A DNA stretch of 38,449 bases from a virus. The stretch is taken from positions 1-38,449 of the IMG/VR virus record IMGVR_UViG_3300045961_000126; one strand, written 5' to 3'. How positions within the stretch are numbered: position 1 is the first letter of the stretch; every line of letters begins with the position of its first letter. The translations under genes were made by a program, and so were the position numbers. Under the pieces are notes generated by a model. That model searched no databases and was not told where the DNA came from. It was given only the letters and a program-made list of their open reading frames with translations. Positions 1-5,755 of the stretch are shown here, piece by piece.

Positions 1-160
1 GTGGAACGTCTACTCCGATAGTATGAAGAATAAATCTACCTGTTCTTGCTGGCTCGTATTGTATGTGTCTAAAATCAACCATTGGGACACCGTTAAAATA
101 ATGATAGTCCACATTTACTATGGGATTATATTTCCCAAACTTAAAATTTTTAACTCCCAT
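1..160 (-). CDS. Hypothetical protein, C-terminus cut by the window edge
   Basis: An open frame starts at ATG 160 (MGVKNFKFGKYNP...) and runs off the left edge after about 53 residues. The visible part holds short aromatic-rich stretches (VDYHYFNGV, RHIQYEPAR). No family is recognised. It lies downstream of the terminator that closes the RNase H-like gene, so it is probably a separate transcript. Confidence 0.6.
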   Translation of the reverse strand, partial: MGVKNFKFGKYNPIVNVDYHYFNGVPMVDFRHIQYEPARTGRFILHTIGVDVP

Positions 161-183
161 GTCTTTTTTTAGGTAATATACAA

Positions 184-211
184 AAAAAGGGTGATAAAAT
201 CACCCCTTTTT
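184..211 (-). terminator. Intrinsic terminator after the YkuK-like gene
   Basis: On the minus strand a GGGGTGATTTTATCACCC hairpin is followed by seven T. It sits directly after the stop of the gene at 213-710. The same hairpin with A/T flanks could also work on the plus strand. Confidence 0.8.
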
Positions 212-212
212 A

Positions 213-710
213 TTATTTAACCTTTTCTTTTCGGTCTCTTTTTTTATTACCTTGTCTTACAAGTTCATTTGCTGCGTATGTGGCCATTACACCATCGTGT
301 TTACATCTTGCATGGTAACCCATACCTTCAACCATACCAACAGCTTGTCTTAGAACAGTATTTGAACCGTATCTTGAATCTGGGTTTAAGTCGATGTCAA
401 TCCATTTTGGCGCCTTGATTCCGTTTTCTTTTAAGAATTCAGCAATTTCAATACCTTTCCATACTTCAGTTAATAATCTAACTGGTGTATTTCTTTCAAA
501 TGGCACAACATCACGAGTACAAATTACGTGTCCACCGTGGCCTGGATGATATAGAACAATAACAACACCATAAATGGTTTTATGTGTTCCATAACTTTGT
601 GAGTCACATCCAATCAAAATTTCAATGTCCTTGTTTACCAATAAGTATTCCTTAATGTATTGAATTACATCAGGAATTGGTACTTTACTAAGTGTTCTAA
701 ACTGTCTCAT
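213..710 (-). CDS. YkuK-family (DUF458) RNase H-like protein
   Basis: This 165-residue protein resembles the YkuK/DUF458 family, predicted RNase H-fold nucleases of unknown substrate. The visible support is the strand-like segment with an acidic residue, ILIGCDSQSYG (about residues 31-41), followed by a second strand YGVVIVLYH, and a later acidic WIDIDLNPDSRYGSN region (about 103-117) typical of RNase H-like metal sites. The C-terminus is strongly basic (KKRDRKEKVK), which fits nucleic acid binding. The family assignment comes from motif memory rather than a search. The gene ends in a strong terminator and has a TATTTATTA element 57 nt upstream on its own strand. Confidence 0.6.
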   Translation of the reverse strand: MRQFRTLSKVPIPDVIQYIKEYLLVNKDIEILIGCDSQSYGTHKTIYGVVIVLYHPGHGGHVICTRDVVPFERNTPVRLLTEVWKGIEIAEFLKENGIKAPKWIDIDLNPDSRYGSNTVLRQAVGMVEGMGYHARCKHDGVMATYAANELVRQGNKKRDRKEKVK

Positions 711-766
711 TTTTTACCCCTTCCTTTTTTACATCATTCCAATTTAATTGATGGTAGATGTTATTT

Positions 767-775
767 TAATAAATA
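767..775 (-). promoter_or_regulatory. TATTTATTA element upstream of the YkuK-like gene
   Basis: The same AT motif found upstream of several late plus-strand genes occurs here in minus orientation. It may be a phage-type promoter. Confidence 0.35.
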
Positions 776-780
776 GTTCC

Positions 781-1332
781 TTATGTTAAGAACTCAATTA
801 TTTTATTTTTAATGCCCGTTTGTTTAATTCCTTCATAAACGGTTGGACACCAGACAAAATTATCTAATCCATAGACATTATTTTCTCTCATGTCTGTTTT
901 GGTTATTCCCATAAATAAATCATCTACGGCAACCCAATGTGTTACTTCAGGATGTTTGGATAACCAATCTTTTATCTCGAGTATTCTAGTTTGTTCGAGA
1001 TCATAATTATGATCCCATTTGAAATCACTCGGAACTTCAACATCGTTAATTGTTGGAGTAAAATCGATAGGTTTCTTTATAATACCATGATGTTCATAGT
1101 ATTCCCCCATTTCTTCTACTGTTGCCCATATTTTCCAATCGGATGACACTACAATTTCACATTCCGTTTTTTCTATAATTTCATTTAAAACTTTAATAGC
1201 TTTTTTATCGAAATTATCAAAACGTTTTAAAACTGAATCATCAGTTAAATGACCTTTACCTTTTTTGAATCTTGTTCCGAAGTTACTCATTAAACAAATA
1301 ACGCCATCATGATCTAAAAACAATACTTTCAT
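781..1332 (-). CDS. HAD-superfamily phosphatase, SAK RNA-repair-associated type
   Basis: The protein has 183 residues and begins MKVLFLDHDGVIC, the HAD motif I (DxDG) with the nucleophilic Asp at residue 7 and Asp 9. A second motif, IVVSSDWK (about residue 60), matches the motif II Ser-containing strand seen in the HAD_SAK group, which is linked to RNA-repair gene sets. HWVAVDD (about 132-138) fits the motif IV acidic pair. A 5' or 3' polynucleotide phosphatase role would suit a neighbour of a giant tRNA island, but the substrate is an inference. The upstream AT-rich stretch has a weak TATCTTTA box. Confidence 0.65.
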   Translation of the reverse strand: MKVLFLDHDGVICLMSNFGTRFKKGKGHLTDDSVLKRFDNFDKKAIKVLNEIIEKTECEIVVSSDWKIWATVEEMGEYYEHHGIIKKPIDFTPTINDVEVPSDFKWDHNYDLEQTRILEIKDWLSKHPEVTHWVAVDDLFMGITKTDMRENNVYGLDNFVWCPTVYEGIKQTGIKNKIIEFLT

Positions 1333-1377
1333 AACATTTTTTTTTTATCTAAATAAAGATACAAAAAAAAATTAACA

Positions 1378-1614
1378 TTACGAATTTAATTTAACAAAAC
1401 TTTCGTTCTCTATTGCTTTTCTGATATATCTCATTAACGTGATACCACGATATTCATTCACAAATGTTGTAGTTCCAACATCGTCTTTATCATTCATATC
1501 AATTGAAAATTGATATACATCATCGTTAACAAATAAATTGTAGTATAATACTCCAGCAATAGCATGGCTAAACTTGGCGGTTGAATTTGTTACCGCATCT
1601 TTCAATGTTATCAT
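1378..1614 (-). CDS. Hypothetical small protein, 78 aa
   Basis: The start is placed at the internal ATG 1614 (MITLKDAVTNSTAKF), because the longer frame would run into the 3' end of the tRNA at 1638. The product is a small soluble protein with alternating hydrophobic strands (GVLYYNLFV, VYQFSIDM) and a basic C-terminal helix. No family is recognised. It is the last protein gene before the tRNA island, reading in the same direction. Confidence 0.55.
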   Translation of the reverse strand: MITLKDAVTNSTAKFSHAIAGVLYYNLFVNDDVYQFSIDMNDKDDVGTTTFVNEYRGITLMRYIRKAIENESFVKLNS

Positions 1615-1637
1615 AATAAAAATATTTAAGTGATTAG

Positions 1638-1706
1638 TACCGAGTATCAGCATCGAACTGACCTATTCTTCCTTATGAGAGAAGATGTTCACCAAGAACA
1701 CTCGGT
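1638..1706 (-). tRNA. trnM-CAT: tRNA-Met(CAT)
   Basis: The acceptor pairs ACCGAGT with ACTCGGT. The anticodon loop is CTCATAA on stem CTTCT/GGAAG, and the T-arm is GTCAG-TTCGATG-CTGAT. It is the last tRNA of the island in transcription order, with no encoded CCA. Initiator, elongator or Ile(k2C) use cannot be told from CAT alone. Confidence 0.85.
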
Positions 1707-1721
1707 ATTTAGTTAATTTGG

Positions 1722-1808
1722 GGTGAAAGACGGGACTCGAACCCGCATTATCCTTTCGGAATTACAGAACCACAATCTGTTCGGCGACCTTTACCGGCTA
1801 CAAACACC
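1722..1808 (-). tRNA. trnH-GTG: tRNA-His(GTG) with mismatched acceptor
   Basis: The anticodon arm is ACAGA-TTGTGGT-TCTGT, with an extra G at -1 opposite C73 as in tRNA-His. T-arm GCGGG-TTCGAGT-CCCGT is good. The acceptor GTGTTTG against CTTTCAC has three consecutive U-U mismatches in its middle, so the stem is weak unless edited. Confidence 0.8.
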
Positions 1809-1831
1809 ATATAAAAGTATTTTCATACTTG

Positions 1832-1916
1832 CGGAAGATACCGGATTCGAACCGATGGGCCGAATTAACGACCACAGTTTAGCAAACTGCTGCAATAACC
1901 GCTCTGCCAATCTTCC
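1832..1916 (-). tRNA. trnS-GCT: tRNA-Ser(GCT)
   Basis: Acceptor GGAAGAT/ATCTTCC is perfect. Anticodon arm GCAGT-TTGCTAA-ACTGT and a long variable arm (GGTCGTTAATTCGGCC) fit a class II serine tRNA. Confidence 0.9.
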
Positions 1917-1926
1917 ATTAATTTTG

Positions 1927-1999
1927 TCGGCTGACCCAGATTCGAACTGGAATTACAAACTTATCAGATTTGCGTCCTAACCTATTAGACGATCTGCCG
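1927..1999 (-). tRNA. trnI-GAT: tRNA-Ile(GAT)
   Basis: Acceptor CGGCAGA/TCAGCCG has one A-A mismatch. The D-arm stem is CGTC/GACG, the anticodon loop CTGATAA and the T-arm TCCAG-TTCGAAT-CTGGG. Confidence 0.88.
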
Positions 2000-2088
2000 A
2001 ATTATTGCCGGTAGTTACCGGAAGATTTCATAACATTCTGATATTCAATCAGAGTTGGTATTGAAAAATTACCGGATATTGCCGGATG

Positions 2089-2170
2089 TTGTGACGATGG
2101 GACTCGAACCCATATTACCTTTTCGGCCCAGTGTATCAGACTGGTGACTCAACCATTCATCCACGTCACA
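2089..2170 (-). tRNA. tRNA with GAT anticodon and long variable arm
   Basis: Acceptor TGTGACG/CGTCACA is perfect. The anticodon arm is CCAGT-CTGATAC-ACTGG, which reads GAT (Ile). The variable region GCCGAAAAGGTAAT is long and the D-arm resembles Ser/Leu tRNAs. Body and anticodon disagree, so its charging identity is uncertain. Confidence 0.75.
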
Positions 2171-2253
2171 ATATAATAAACATAAGACCAAGTTCGTTAC
2201 CAATAATTTGTTAACATCTTACATATGCCTATTGCTTGGCAACCTATGTTTTG

Positions 2254-2328
2254 TAGCTCCTATCCGATTCGAACGGATGACCTTCTGTGTGTAAAACAGA
2301 TACTCTGAACCAACTGAGTTAAAGAGCC
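2254..2328 (-). tRNA. trnV-TAC: tRNA-Val(TAC)
   Basis: Acceptor GGCTCTT/AGGAGCT, anticodon arm TCTGT-TTTACAC-ACAGA and T-arm ATCCG-TTCGAAT-CGGAT are all good. Confidence 0.9.
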
Positions 2329-2337
2329 ATATTTTTT

Positions 2338-2416
2338 TGGTGGCTAATACCGGATTCGAACCGATGATCTTCTGTATGTAAGACAGACGCTTTAAAACCA
2401 ACTAAGCGAAGAAGCC
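2338..2416 (-). tRNA. trnV-TAC: tRNA-Val(TAC), second copy, CCA encoded
   Basis: Anticodon arm TCTGT-CTTACAT-ACAGA and T-arm ATCGG-TTCGAAT-CCGGT. Acceptor GGCTTCT/ATTAGCC carries two pyrimidine mismatches. A CCA tail is encoded after A73, which is rare in this array. Confidence 0.85.
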
Positions 2417-2424
2417 AAAAATTA

Positions 2425-2470
2425 ATTTCTATGCACACTTTTAAGAAAAGCCTATGAAATTATAACAGTC
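2425..2470 (-). repeat. Recurrent structured tRNA spacer, copy 1
   Basis: On the minus strand GACTGTTA, then AATTTCATAG, a variable hairpin, and CATAGAAATT. The same layout recurs at 3551-3597 and 16317-16370. AATTT can pair with AAATT across the unit. Confidence 0.5.
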
Positions 2471-2479
2471 TCAAACACG

Positions 2480-2564
2480 AGGGAAGGGTGGGATTCGAAC
2501 CCACGATGAGCTTACGCTACCGGATTAACAGTCCGGACTTTTCGGCCTCTAAAGCAACCGACCC
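2480..2564 (-). tRNA. tRNA with GTT (Asn) anticodon and long variable arm
   Basis: Anticodon arm CCGGA-CTGTTAA-TCCGG and T-arm GTGGG-TTCGAAT-CCCAC. The variable arm forms AGC-GTAA-GCT, and the D-region GGCCGAAAAGT is Ser-like. Acceptor GGGTCGG/CCTTCCC has two mismatches. A normal short-arm tRNA-Asn is present at 3106, so this copy is anomalous. Confidence 0.75.
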
Positions 2565-2569
2565 ATAGT

Positions 2570-2731
2570 TTAATTCAATTTCTTTTTTAATTCAGCAATT
2601 TTTGTAAGATAATCACTAACACTAATTTCTTTTGTATTCGACACTTTTTGTGTTAAGCTTTTTCTCATTTCACTTTCAAGTCTATTGATTTCCTCTTCTA
2701 ACTTGATTCTTTTTTTGTCGATTTTACTCAT
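2570..2731 (-). CDS. Small coiled-coil protein, 53 aa
   Basis: The frame starts at ATG 2731, overlapping the HNH stop codon (ATGAGTAA), and ends at TAA 2570. The product begins MSKIDKKRIKLEEEI and ends AELKKKLN. Two charged helices with regular Leu/Ile spacing suggest a coiled coil or helical hairpin. The translational coupling to the HNH gene supports expression. No function is recognised. Confidence 0.6.
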   Translation of the reverse strand: MSKIDKKRIKLEEEINRLESEMRKSLTQKVSNTKEISVSDYLTKIAELKKKLN

Positions 2732-3056
2732 AACCACCATGTATTTCTTTATGACAATTTGAACATACTAAAATGCACTTATCTAATTCTAATTTAACTT
2801 TTTCCCAACTTCTCGTATAACCTTTTTCTGCTATTCCAAAATCTTTTTCGCCTGAATTATGATGGAATTCTAATGCACCAATAAATCGATTATATCCACA
2901 TTTAACACATTTTCCACCTTTATATTCAACGGATTTTATTTTTAAAACTTCTCTTCGTTTTTGTACTGCGTCAACCGCACATTTTTTACATCTATAACGA
3001 CCATCATTTCTAAGAACAAAATCAGTTAATCCATGTTTTTTACATTCTCGTTCCAT
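2724..3056 (-). CDS. HNH endonuclease (free-standing homing type)
   Basis: The 110-residue protein has an N-terminal zinc-ribbon-like part (CKKHG...RYRCKKC, residues about 4-26), a second Cys pair (CVKCGYNRF), and then a compact HNH core: ALEFHHNSGEKDFG (about 64-77) and CILVCSNCHKEIHGG (about 93-107). The HH, N and H residues of the HNH fold and the flanking CxxC are all visible. Such proteins are common free-standing homing nucleases in phage tRNA clusters. A weak TATATTTA box lies just upstream (3071-3078). It overlaps the next small gene by 8 nt. Confidence 0.85.
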   Translation of the reverse strand: MERECKKHGLTDFVLRNDGRYRCKKCAVDAVQKRREVLKIKSVEYKGGKCVKCGYNRFIGALEFHHNSGEKDFGIAEKGYTRSWEKVKLELDKCILVCSNCHKEIHGGYE

Positions 3057-3105
3057 ATTTCTTTTTAATATAAATATAGTGATTAACGTAAAAAACTAAT
3101 CATTG

Positions 3106-3179
3106 CGGTGAGGGAGGGACTCGAACCCACGGCCCTTTGCTTAACAGGCAAACGCTCTAACCGACTGAGCTACATCACC
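3106..3179 (-). tRNA. trnN-GTT: tRNA-Asn(GTT)
   Basis: Anticodon arm TTTGC-CTGTTAA-GCAAA, short variable loop and T-loop TTCGAGT. Acceptor GGTGATG/CCTCACC has one mismatch. Confidence 0.9.
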
Positions 3180-3192
3180 ATTTGTGTTTTTG

Positions 3193-3265
3193 TGGTCTGA
3201 AACGGAATCGAACCGCTGACGCGAGGCTCTTCAGGCCTCCGCTCTACCAACTGAGCTACCAAACC
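3193..3265 (-). tRNA. trnF-GAA: tRNA-Phe(GAA)
   Basis: Acceptor GGTTTGG/TCAGACC, anticodon arm GAGGC-CTGAAGA-GCCTC and T-arm AGCGG-TTCGATT-CCGTT. Confidence 0.9.
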
Positions 3266-3274
3266 ATAATAAAA

Positions 3275-3380
3275 AGGATATTCCCGAATAAACGTCCAAT
3301 CCCTTAGGCCTCTTACGGGCTTTTTCAAGACTTAGCAAACTACCCACGCGGGAACGTGTATTGTTCCGTTTACATATCCT
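3275..3380 (-). ncRNA. Candidate structured RNA, ~106 nt, between two tRNA-Phe genes
   Basis: The ends pair (AGGATAT with ATATCCT), followed inward by GTAAAC with GTTTAT and an internal hairpin GGAAC/GTTCC. It has no T-arm, so it is not a tRNA. The size and closed-stem architecture resemble small Y-type RNAs, but no Ro-binding sequence is evident. Function unknown. Confidence 0.4.
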
Positions 3381-3383
3381 ATG

Positions 3384-3460
3384 TGGGGATGGGCAGGATC
3401 GAACTGCCGCTAACGACCTGGATTTTCAGTCCAGCGCTCTTCCAACTGAGCTACATCCCC
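3384..3460 (-). tRNA. trnF-GAA: tRNA-Phe(GAA), second copy
   Basis: Perfect acceptor GGGGATG/CATCCCC, anticodon arm CTGGA-CTGAAAA-TCCAG and T-arm GGCAG-TTCGATC-CTGCC. Confidence 0.92.
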
Positions 3461-3471
3461 ATAATTTTAAG

Positions 3472-3544
3472 TCGGGAAGACAAGATTCGAACTTGCGACC
3501 CCATGGTCCCAAACCACGTACTCTACCAACTGAGCCACATCCCG
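3472..3544 (-). tRNA. trnP-TGG: tRNA-Pro(TGG)
   Basis: Anticodon arm CGTGG-TTTGGGA-CCATG and T-arm GCAAG-TTCGAAT-CTTGT. Acceptor CGGGATG/CTTCCCG has one T-T mismatch. Confidence 0.9.
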
Positions 3545-3550
3545 ATAATT

Positions 3551-3597
3551 TTGAATTTCTACGCTTCTGTAAACAGCTCTATGAAATACTAACAGTC
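3551..3597 (-). repeat. Recurrent structured tRNA spacer, copy 2
   Basis: Minus strand: GACTGTTAG, ATTTCATAGA, a small hairpin, GAAGCGTAGAAATTC. It is the best match to copy 3 at 16317-16370. Confidence 0.5.
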
Positions 3598-3603
3598 CCA
3601 ATG

Positions 3604-3679
3604 TCGGAATAGTGAGACTCGAACTCACAATAACCCTCATTCCAAGTGAGGTAACCACGCCTAATTGGATCGCATCCCG
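3604..3679 (-). tRNA. trnP-TGG: tRNA-Pro(TGG), second copy
   Basis: Acceptor CGGGATG/TATTCCG pairs with wobbles. Anticodon arm CCTCA-CTTGGAA-TGAGG and T-arm GTGAG-TTCGAGT-CTCAC. Confidence 0.87.
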
Positions 3680-3696
3680 ATAATTGTTATTTTTGC

Positions 3697-3777
3697 AGTC
3701 CCCGTGAGACTCGAACTCACAAACCCGTAGGGCATCAGATTCAAAATCTGACATGTCTATCCATTCCATCAGAGGAC
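3697..3777 (-). tRNA. tRNA with TTG (Gln) anticodon and Leu-like body
   Basis: Anticodon arm TCAGA-TTTTGAA-TCTGA reads TTG. The variable arm CCC-TAC-GGG and the D-region GATGGAATGGATAGAC are typical of tRNA-Leu. A normal tRNA-Gln(TTG) lies next to it at 3784. Charging identity is uncertain. Confidence 0.75.
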
Positions 3778-3783
3778 AATGTG

Positions 3784-3856
3784 TTGTTCTACTAAGGCTC
3801 GAACTTAGACTCTTCTGAACCAAAATCAGACGTGTTGCCGATTACACCATAGAACA
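3784..3856 (-). tRNA. trnQ-TTG: tRNA-Gln(TTG)
   Basis: Perfect acceptor TGTTCTA/TAGAACA, anticodon arm TCTGA-TTTTGGT-TCAGA and T-arm CTAAG-TTCGAGC-CTTAG. Confidence 0.92.
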
Positions 3857-3893
3857 ATTTTGTAAAAGAATATTGTTTATCCTTTATTAAAAA

Positions 3894-3966
3894 AATGAAC
3901 TTCGGACTTGTGTACCGAATTGAGACCCTTTAATTCTTCACTAACCCCAGGTGTAGTCTGTTCATT
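3894..3966 (-). ncRNA. tRNA-sized RNA with acceptor-like stem but aberrant T-loop
   Basis: It is 73 nt long. The ends pair as a perfect 7-bp stem (AATGAAC/GTTCATT), and a 5-bp T-stem-like helix TTCGG/CCGAA follows, but its loop is TACACAAGT rather than TTCRANT. A D-like hairpin ACTA/TTAGT is present. There is no clear anticodon arm. It may be a decayed tRNA or a tRNA mimic. Confidence 0.4.
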
Positions 3967-3973
3967 TTTTTTG

Positions 3974-4062
3974 CGGAAGCCGTGAGGCTCGAACTCACAC
4001 GCCGTTTAACCGACCTAATAGTTTTCAAGACTATCCTCTTAAACCAATTTGAGTAGACTTCC
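3974..4062 (-). tRNA. trnS-TGA: tRNA-Ser(TGA)
   Basis: Acceptor GGAAGTC/GGCTTCC, anticodon arm ATAGT-CTTGAAA-ACTAT and a long variable arm. It is the first tRNA after the boxA-like motif at 4084. Confidence 0.92.
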
Positions 4063-4083
4063 ATTTTTTTATTACACTACCAT

Positions 4084-4096
4084 CATTTCAAAGAAC
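4084..4096 (-). promoter_or_regulatory. boxA-like antitermination motif
   Basis: Minus strand GGTTCTTTGAAATG resembles the rRNA boxA (E. coli TGCTCTTTAACA). It lies between a terminator hairpin and tRNA-Ser(TGA). The same core recurs before other tRNA units in this window. Confidence 0.5.
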
Positions 4097-4106
4097 CATA
4101 TAAAAC

Positions 4107-4137
4107 AAAAAAACCCGAACTTTATTTGTTCGGGTTT
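4107..4137 (-). terminator. Terminator or attenuator hairpin before the tRNA unit
   Basis: Minus strand AAACCCGAAC, 7-nt loop, GTTCGGGTTTTTTTG. It separates a 39-codon leader ORF from boxA and the tRNAs, so read-through would be required to express the tRNAs from the promoter at 4337. Confidence 0.75.
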
Positions 4138-4164
4138 CTTTTATAATGAGTAAACTATTTCACT

Positions 4165-4284
4165 TCATACATAAAATCCATCCGAACACTTCACCATTGG
4201 TGATTGCACATTAATATTAATACCGTTATGACTAAACGGGTTCATAATACTAAACGATTGCGATATGTTCATGATATTTTTCAT
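4165..4284 (-). CDS. 39-aa leader ORF upstream of a tRNA unit
   Basis: ATG 4284 to TGA 4165, starting MKNIMNISQSFS and ending CSDGFYV. It follows the promoter at 4337-4367 by about 50 nt and is followed by a terminator and boxA-like motif. The equivalents at 6017 and 19088 sit in the same position and also start MK. It may be a leader peptide or a small protein; translation is not proven. Confidence 0.45.
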   Translation of the reverse strand: MKNIMNISQSFSIMNPFSHNGININVQSPMVKCSDGFYV

Positions 4285-4336
4285 CTTATTGTTTTTTATA
4301 AATATACTGTTTTTTGTTTAATTCCTAATTACTGTA

Positions 4337-4367
4337 CAAATATACGAATAATTTTTTAATCTGCCAA
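4337..4367 (-). promoter_or_regulatory. Bacteroidota-type promoter (leader ORF and tRNA unit)
   Basis: TTG (4365-4367), 20-nt spacer, TATATTTG (4337-4344) on the minus strand. It matches the -33/-7 pattern of the Bacteroidota primary sigma factor. Confidence 0.7.
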
Positions 4368-4415
4368 GTGTTTTAGTACTTTTTTTCTTTTTTTTTTAAT
4401 TATCGGGAAAACTCC

Positions 4416-4613
4416 TTATTTTAAAGGTGCTTTTCCGATAATAGTTACTTCATCTAATAAAAAACCAAACTTGGTTGAATCAGAATCAGCGATTTTTTCA
4501 CTTTTACTCTTTGTTTCAAAATTCTTTACTCCAAATGAGTTTACATTTACTGTTATAACACCAATGATGATTACAACTGCAATGACTAACTTAACTAATG
4601 TACTTTTTTTCAT
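4416..4613 (-). CDS. Small membrane-anchored or secreted protein, 65 aa
   Basis: The protein starts MKKSTLVKLVIAVVIIIGVITVN, a basic N-terminus followed by a single hydrophobic segment (residues about 8-24), so it is a signal anchor or signal peptide. The rest is a charged tail of about 40 residues (ETKSKSEKIADSDSTKF) ending in TIIGKAPLK. A good promoter (4634-4665) lies just upstream. No family is recognised. Small membrane proteins like this are common in early phage regions. Confidence 0.6.
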   Translation of the reverse strand: MKKSTLVKLVIAVVIIIGVITVNVNSFGVKNFETKSKSEKIADSDSTKFGFLLDEVTIIGKAPLK

Positions 4614-4633
4614 CTTTCTTTCTTTAATTTATA

Positions 4634-4665
4634 CAAATATACTTAATATATATCAGATAATCAAA
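4634..4665 (-). promoter_or_regulatory. Bacteroidota-type promoter for the 65-aa gene
   Basis: TTTG (4662-4665), 20-nt spacer, TATATTTG (4634-4641) on the minus strand, 21 nt before the ATG. Confidence 0.7.
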
Positions 4666-4716
4666 GAATAAGTGTCAAAATTACATTAATGTTTCATCAT
4701 TTAAATGTTAAATCAG

Positions 4717-4789
4717 TAGCGAAGGTGGGAATCGAACCCACAACCTTGAAGATATAAGCTTCCTGCGCTCACCCTTGCGCCACCCCGCC
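4717..4789 (-). tRNA. trnI-TAT: tRNA-Ile(TAT)
   Basis: Anticodon loop CTTATAT on stem GGAAG/CTTCA (one mismatch) and T-arm GTGGG-TTCGATT-CCCAC. Acceptor GGCGGGG/CTTCGCT is wobble-rich. It would decode ATA, a common codon in this AT-rich genome. Confidence 0.85.
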
Positions 4790-4790
4790 A

Positions 4791-5012
4791 TTATTTACCG
4801 TTGTACGGTTTTACTCCTGATAACTGTACGGGTTTTAAACCGTCAAATTTAACCGAGTACTCGTACATATTCGGATACTTGTTCAACACTTCTTTGGTCA
4901 ACTCTTCCTTTTTGAAAGCGTTTTTCCAAATTTCAGACTCATTCAAATGTTTCTTGATGTCAGCATCATTAACAGGTGAATAAACTTTTTCGTCAATTAA
5001 ATTACTTGCCAT
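4791..5012 (-). CDS. Hypothetical protein, 73 aa
   Basis: A charged soluble protein beginning MASNLIDEKVYSPVND and ending GVKPYNGK, with one predicted helix (IKKHLNESEIWKNAF). The start is supported by a promoter 25-55 nt upstream. The stop is adjacent to tRNA-Ile(TAT), so the two share a transcript. No family is recognised. Confidence 0.65.
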   Translation of the reverse strand: MASNLIDEKVYSPVNDADIKKHLNESEIWKNAFKKEELTKEVLNKYPNMYEYSVKFDGLKPVQLSGVKPYNGK

Positions 5013-5036
5013 AACTTTCGTTTTTAAATTACATTA

Positions 5037-5067
5037 CAAAGATACAACTATTTTTTTAACTACCAAA
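5037..5067 (-). promoter_or_regulatory. Bacteroidota-type promoter for the 73-aa gene and tRNA-Ile
   Basis: TTTG (5064-5067), 19-nt spacer, TATCTTTG (5037-5044) on the minus strand. Confidence 0.75.
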
Positions 5068-5100
5068 CATTAATTGAACTTTTTTTTTCTTTTTTTTTTG

Positions 5101-5175
5101 AGGGTATGGTGGGATTCGAACCCACGGCTTTACGGTTTTGCAGACCGTCCCCTTTGTCCACTCGAGCACACACCC
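5101..5175 (-). tRNA. trnC-GCA: tRNA-Cys(GCA)
   Basis: Acceptor GGGTGTG/CATACCC, anticodon arm ACGGT-CTGCAAA-ACCGT and T-arm GTGGG-TTCGAAT-CCCAC. Confidence 0.92.
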
Positions 5176-5184
5176 ATTTTTTAG

Positions 5185-5256
5185 TACCCCCACTGGGAAT
5201 CGAACCCAAATCTACGGTTTAGAAGACCGTCGCTCTGTCCGTTGAGCTATAGGGGC
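5185..5256 (-). tRNA. trnR-TCT: tRNA-Arg(TCT)
   Basis: Acceptor GCCCCTA/TGGGGGT, anticodon arm ACGGT-CTTCTAA-ACCGT and T-loop TTCGATT. Confidence 0.92.
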
Positions 5257-5265
5257 AAATTTAAG

Positions 5266-5337
5266 TGATTCTATCCGGATTCGAACCGGAATCAAAAGTT
5301 TAGGAAACTCTCATTCTATCCGTTGAAATATAGAACC
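5266..5337 (-). tRNA. trnR-CCT: tRNA-Arg(CCT)
   Basis: Acceptor GGTTCTA/TAGAATC, anticodon arm AGAGT-TTCCTAA-ACTTT and T-arm TCCGG-TTCGAAT-CCGGA. Confidence 0.85.
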
Positions 5338-5369
5338 AAATTTAATAATTCCATTACCTATTAATTTTG

Positions 5370-5425
5370 TACCACACCCGAGTCAGGGTCGAACTGATTC
5401 AGTCAGGGTGTCGAACCCATCCTCC
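5370..5425 (-). other. Two T-arm-like fragments, probable tRNA remnant
   Basis: The minus strand has GGGTTCGACACCC followed by CAGTTCGACCCTG without any anticodon arm or acceptor. A short direct repeat (agtcagggt) flanks them. It looks like debris from tRNA duplication or deletion. Confidence 0.4.
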
Positions 5426-5477
5426 ATTAATAATTTACTTCCGTTCAATACCTTTACAGACGGTATTGGAATCATTG

Positions 5478-5560
5478 TAGTTCAGGTGGGGGTCGAACCC
5501 ACACGGATTTCTCCAATAGTGTTTGAGACTATCGCGTACTGCCAATTTCGCCACTAAACC
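5478..5560 (-). tRNA. trnL-CAA: tRNA-Leu(CAA)
   Basis: Acceptor GGTTTAG/CTGAACT, anticodon arm ATAGT-CTCAAAC-ACTAT, a class II variable arm (TGGAGAAATCCG) and T-loop TTCGACC. Confidence 0.9.
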
Positions 5561-5566
5561 ATTTTG

Positions 5567-5653
5567 TATTCTAGGTCGGACTCGAACCGACACGCCCCTT
5601 CCGGAGCAACAGGTTTTAAGCCTGTCATGTGCTACCAATTTCATCACTAGAAC
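5567..5653 (-). tRNA. trnL-TAA: tRNA-Leu(TAA)
   Basis: Acceptor GTTCTAG/CTAGAAT, anticodon arm ACAGG-CTTAAAA-CCTGT and a class II variable arm. Confidence 0.9.
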
Positions 5654-5659
5654 ATTTTG

Positions 5660-5742
5660 TACCCCCGGTCGGACTCGAACCGACACGCCCGTATGGGCAC
5701 CACAGCTTAAATGTGGCGTGTCTACCATTCCACCACAGGGGC
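5660..5742 (-). tRNA. trnL-TAA: tRNA-Leu(TAA), second copy
   Basis: Acceptor GCCCCTG/CGGGGGT, anticodon arm CCACA-TTTAAGC-TGTGG and a class II variable arm TGCCCATACGGGCG. Confidence 0.9.
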
Positions 5743-5755
5743 ATCTTTCAATTGT

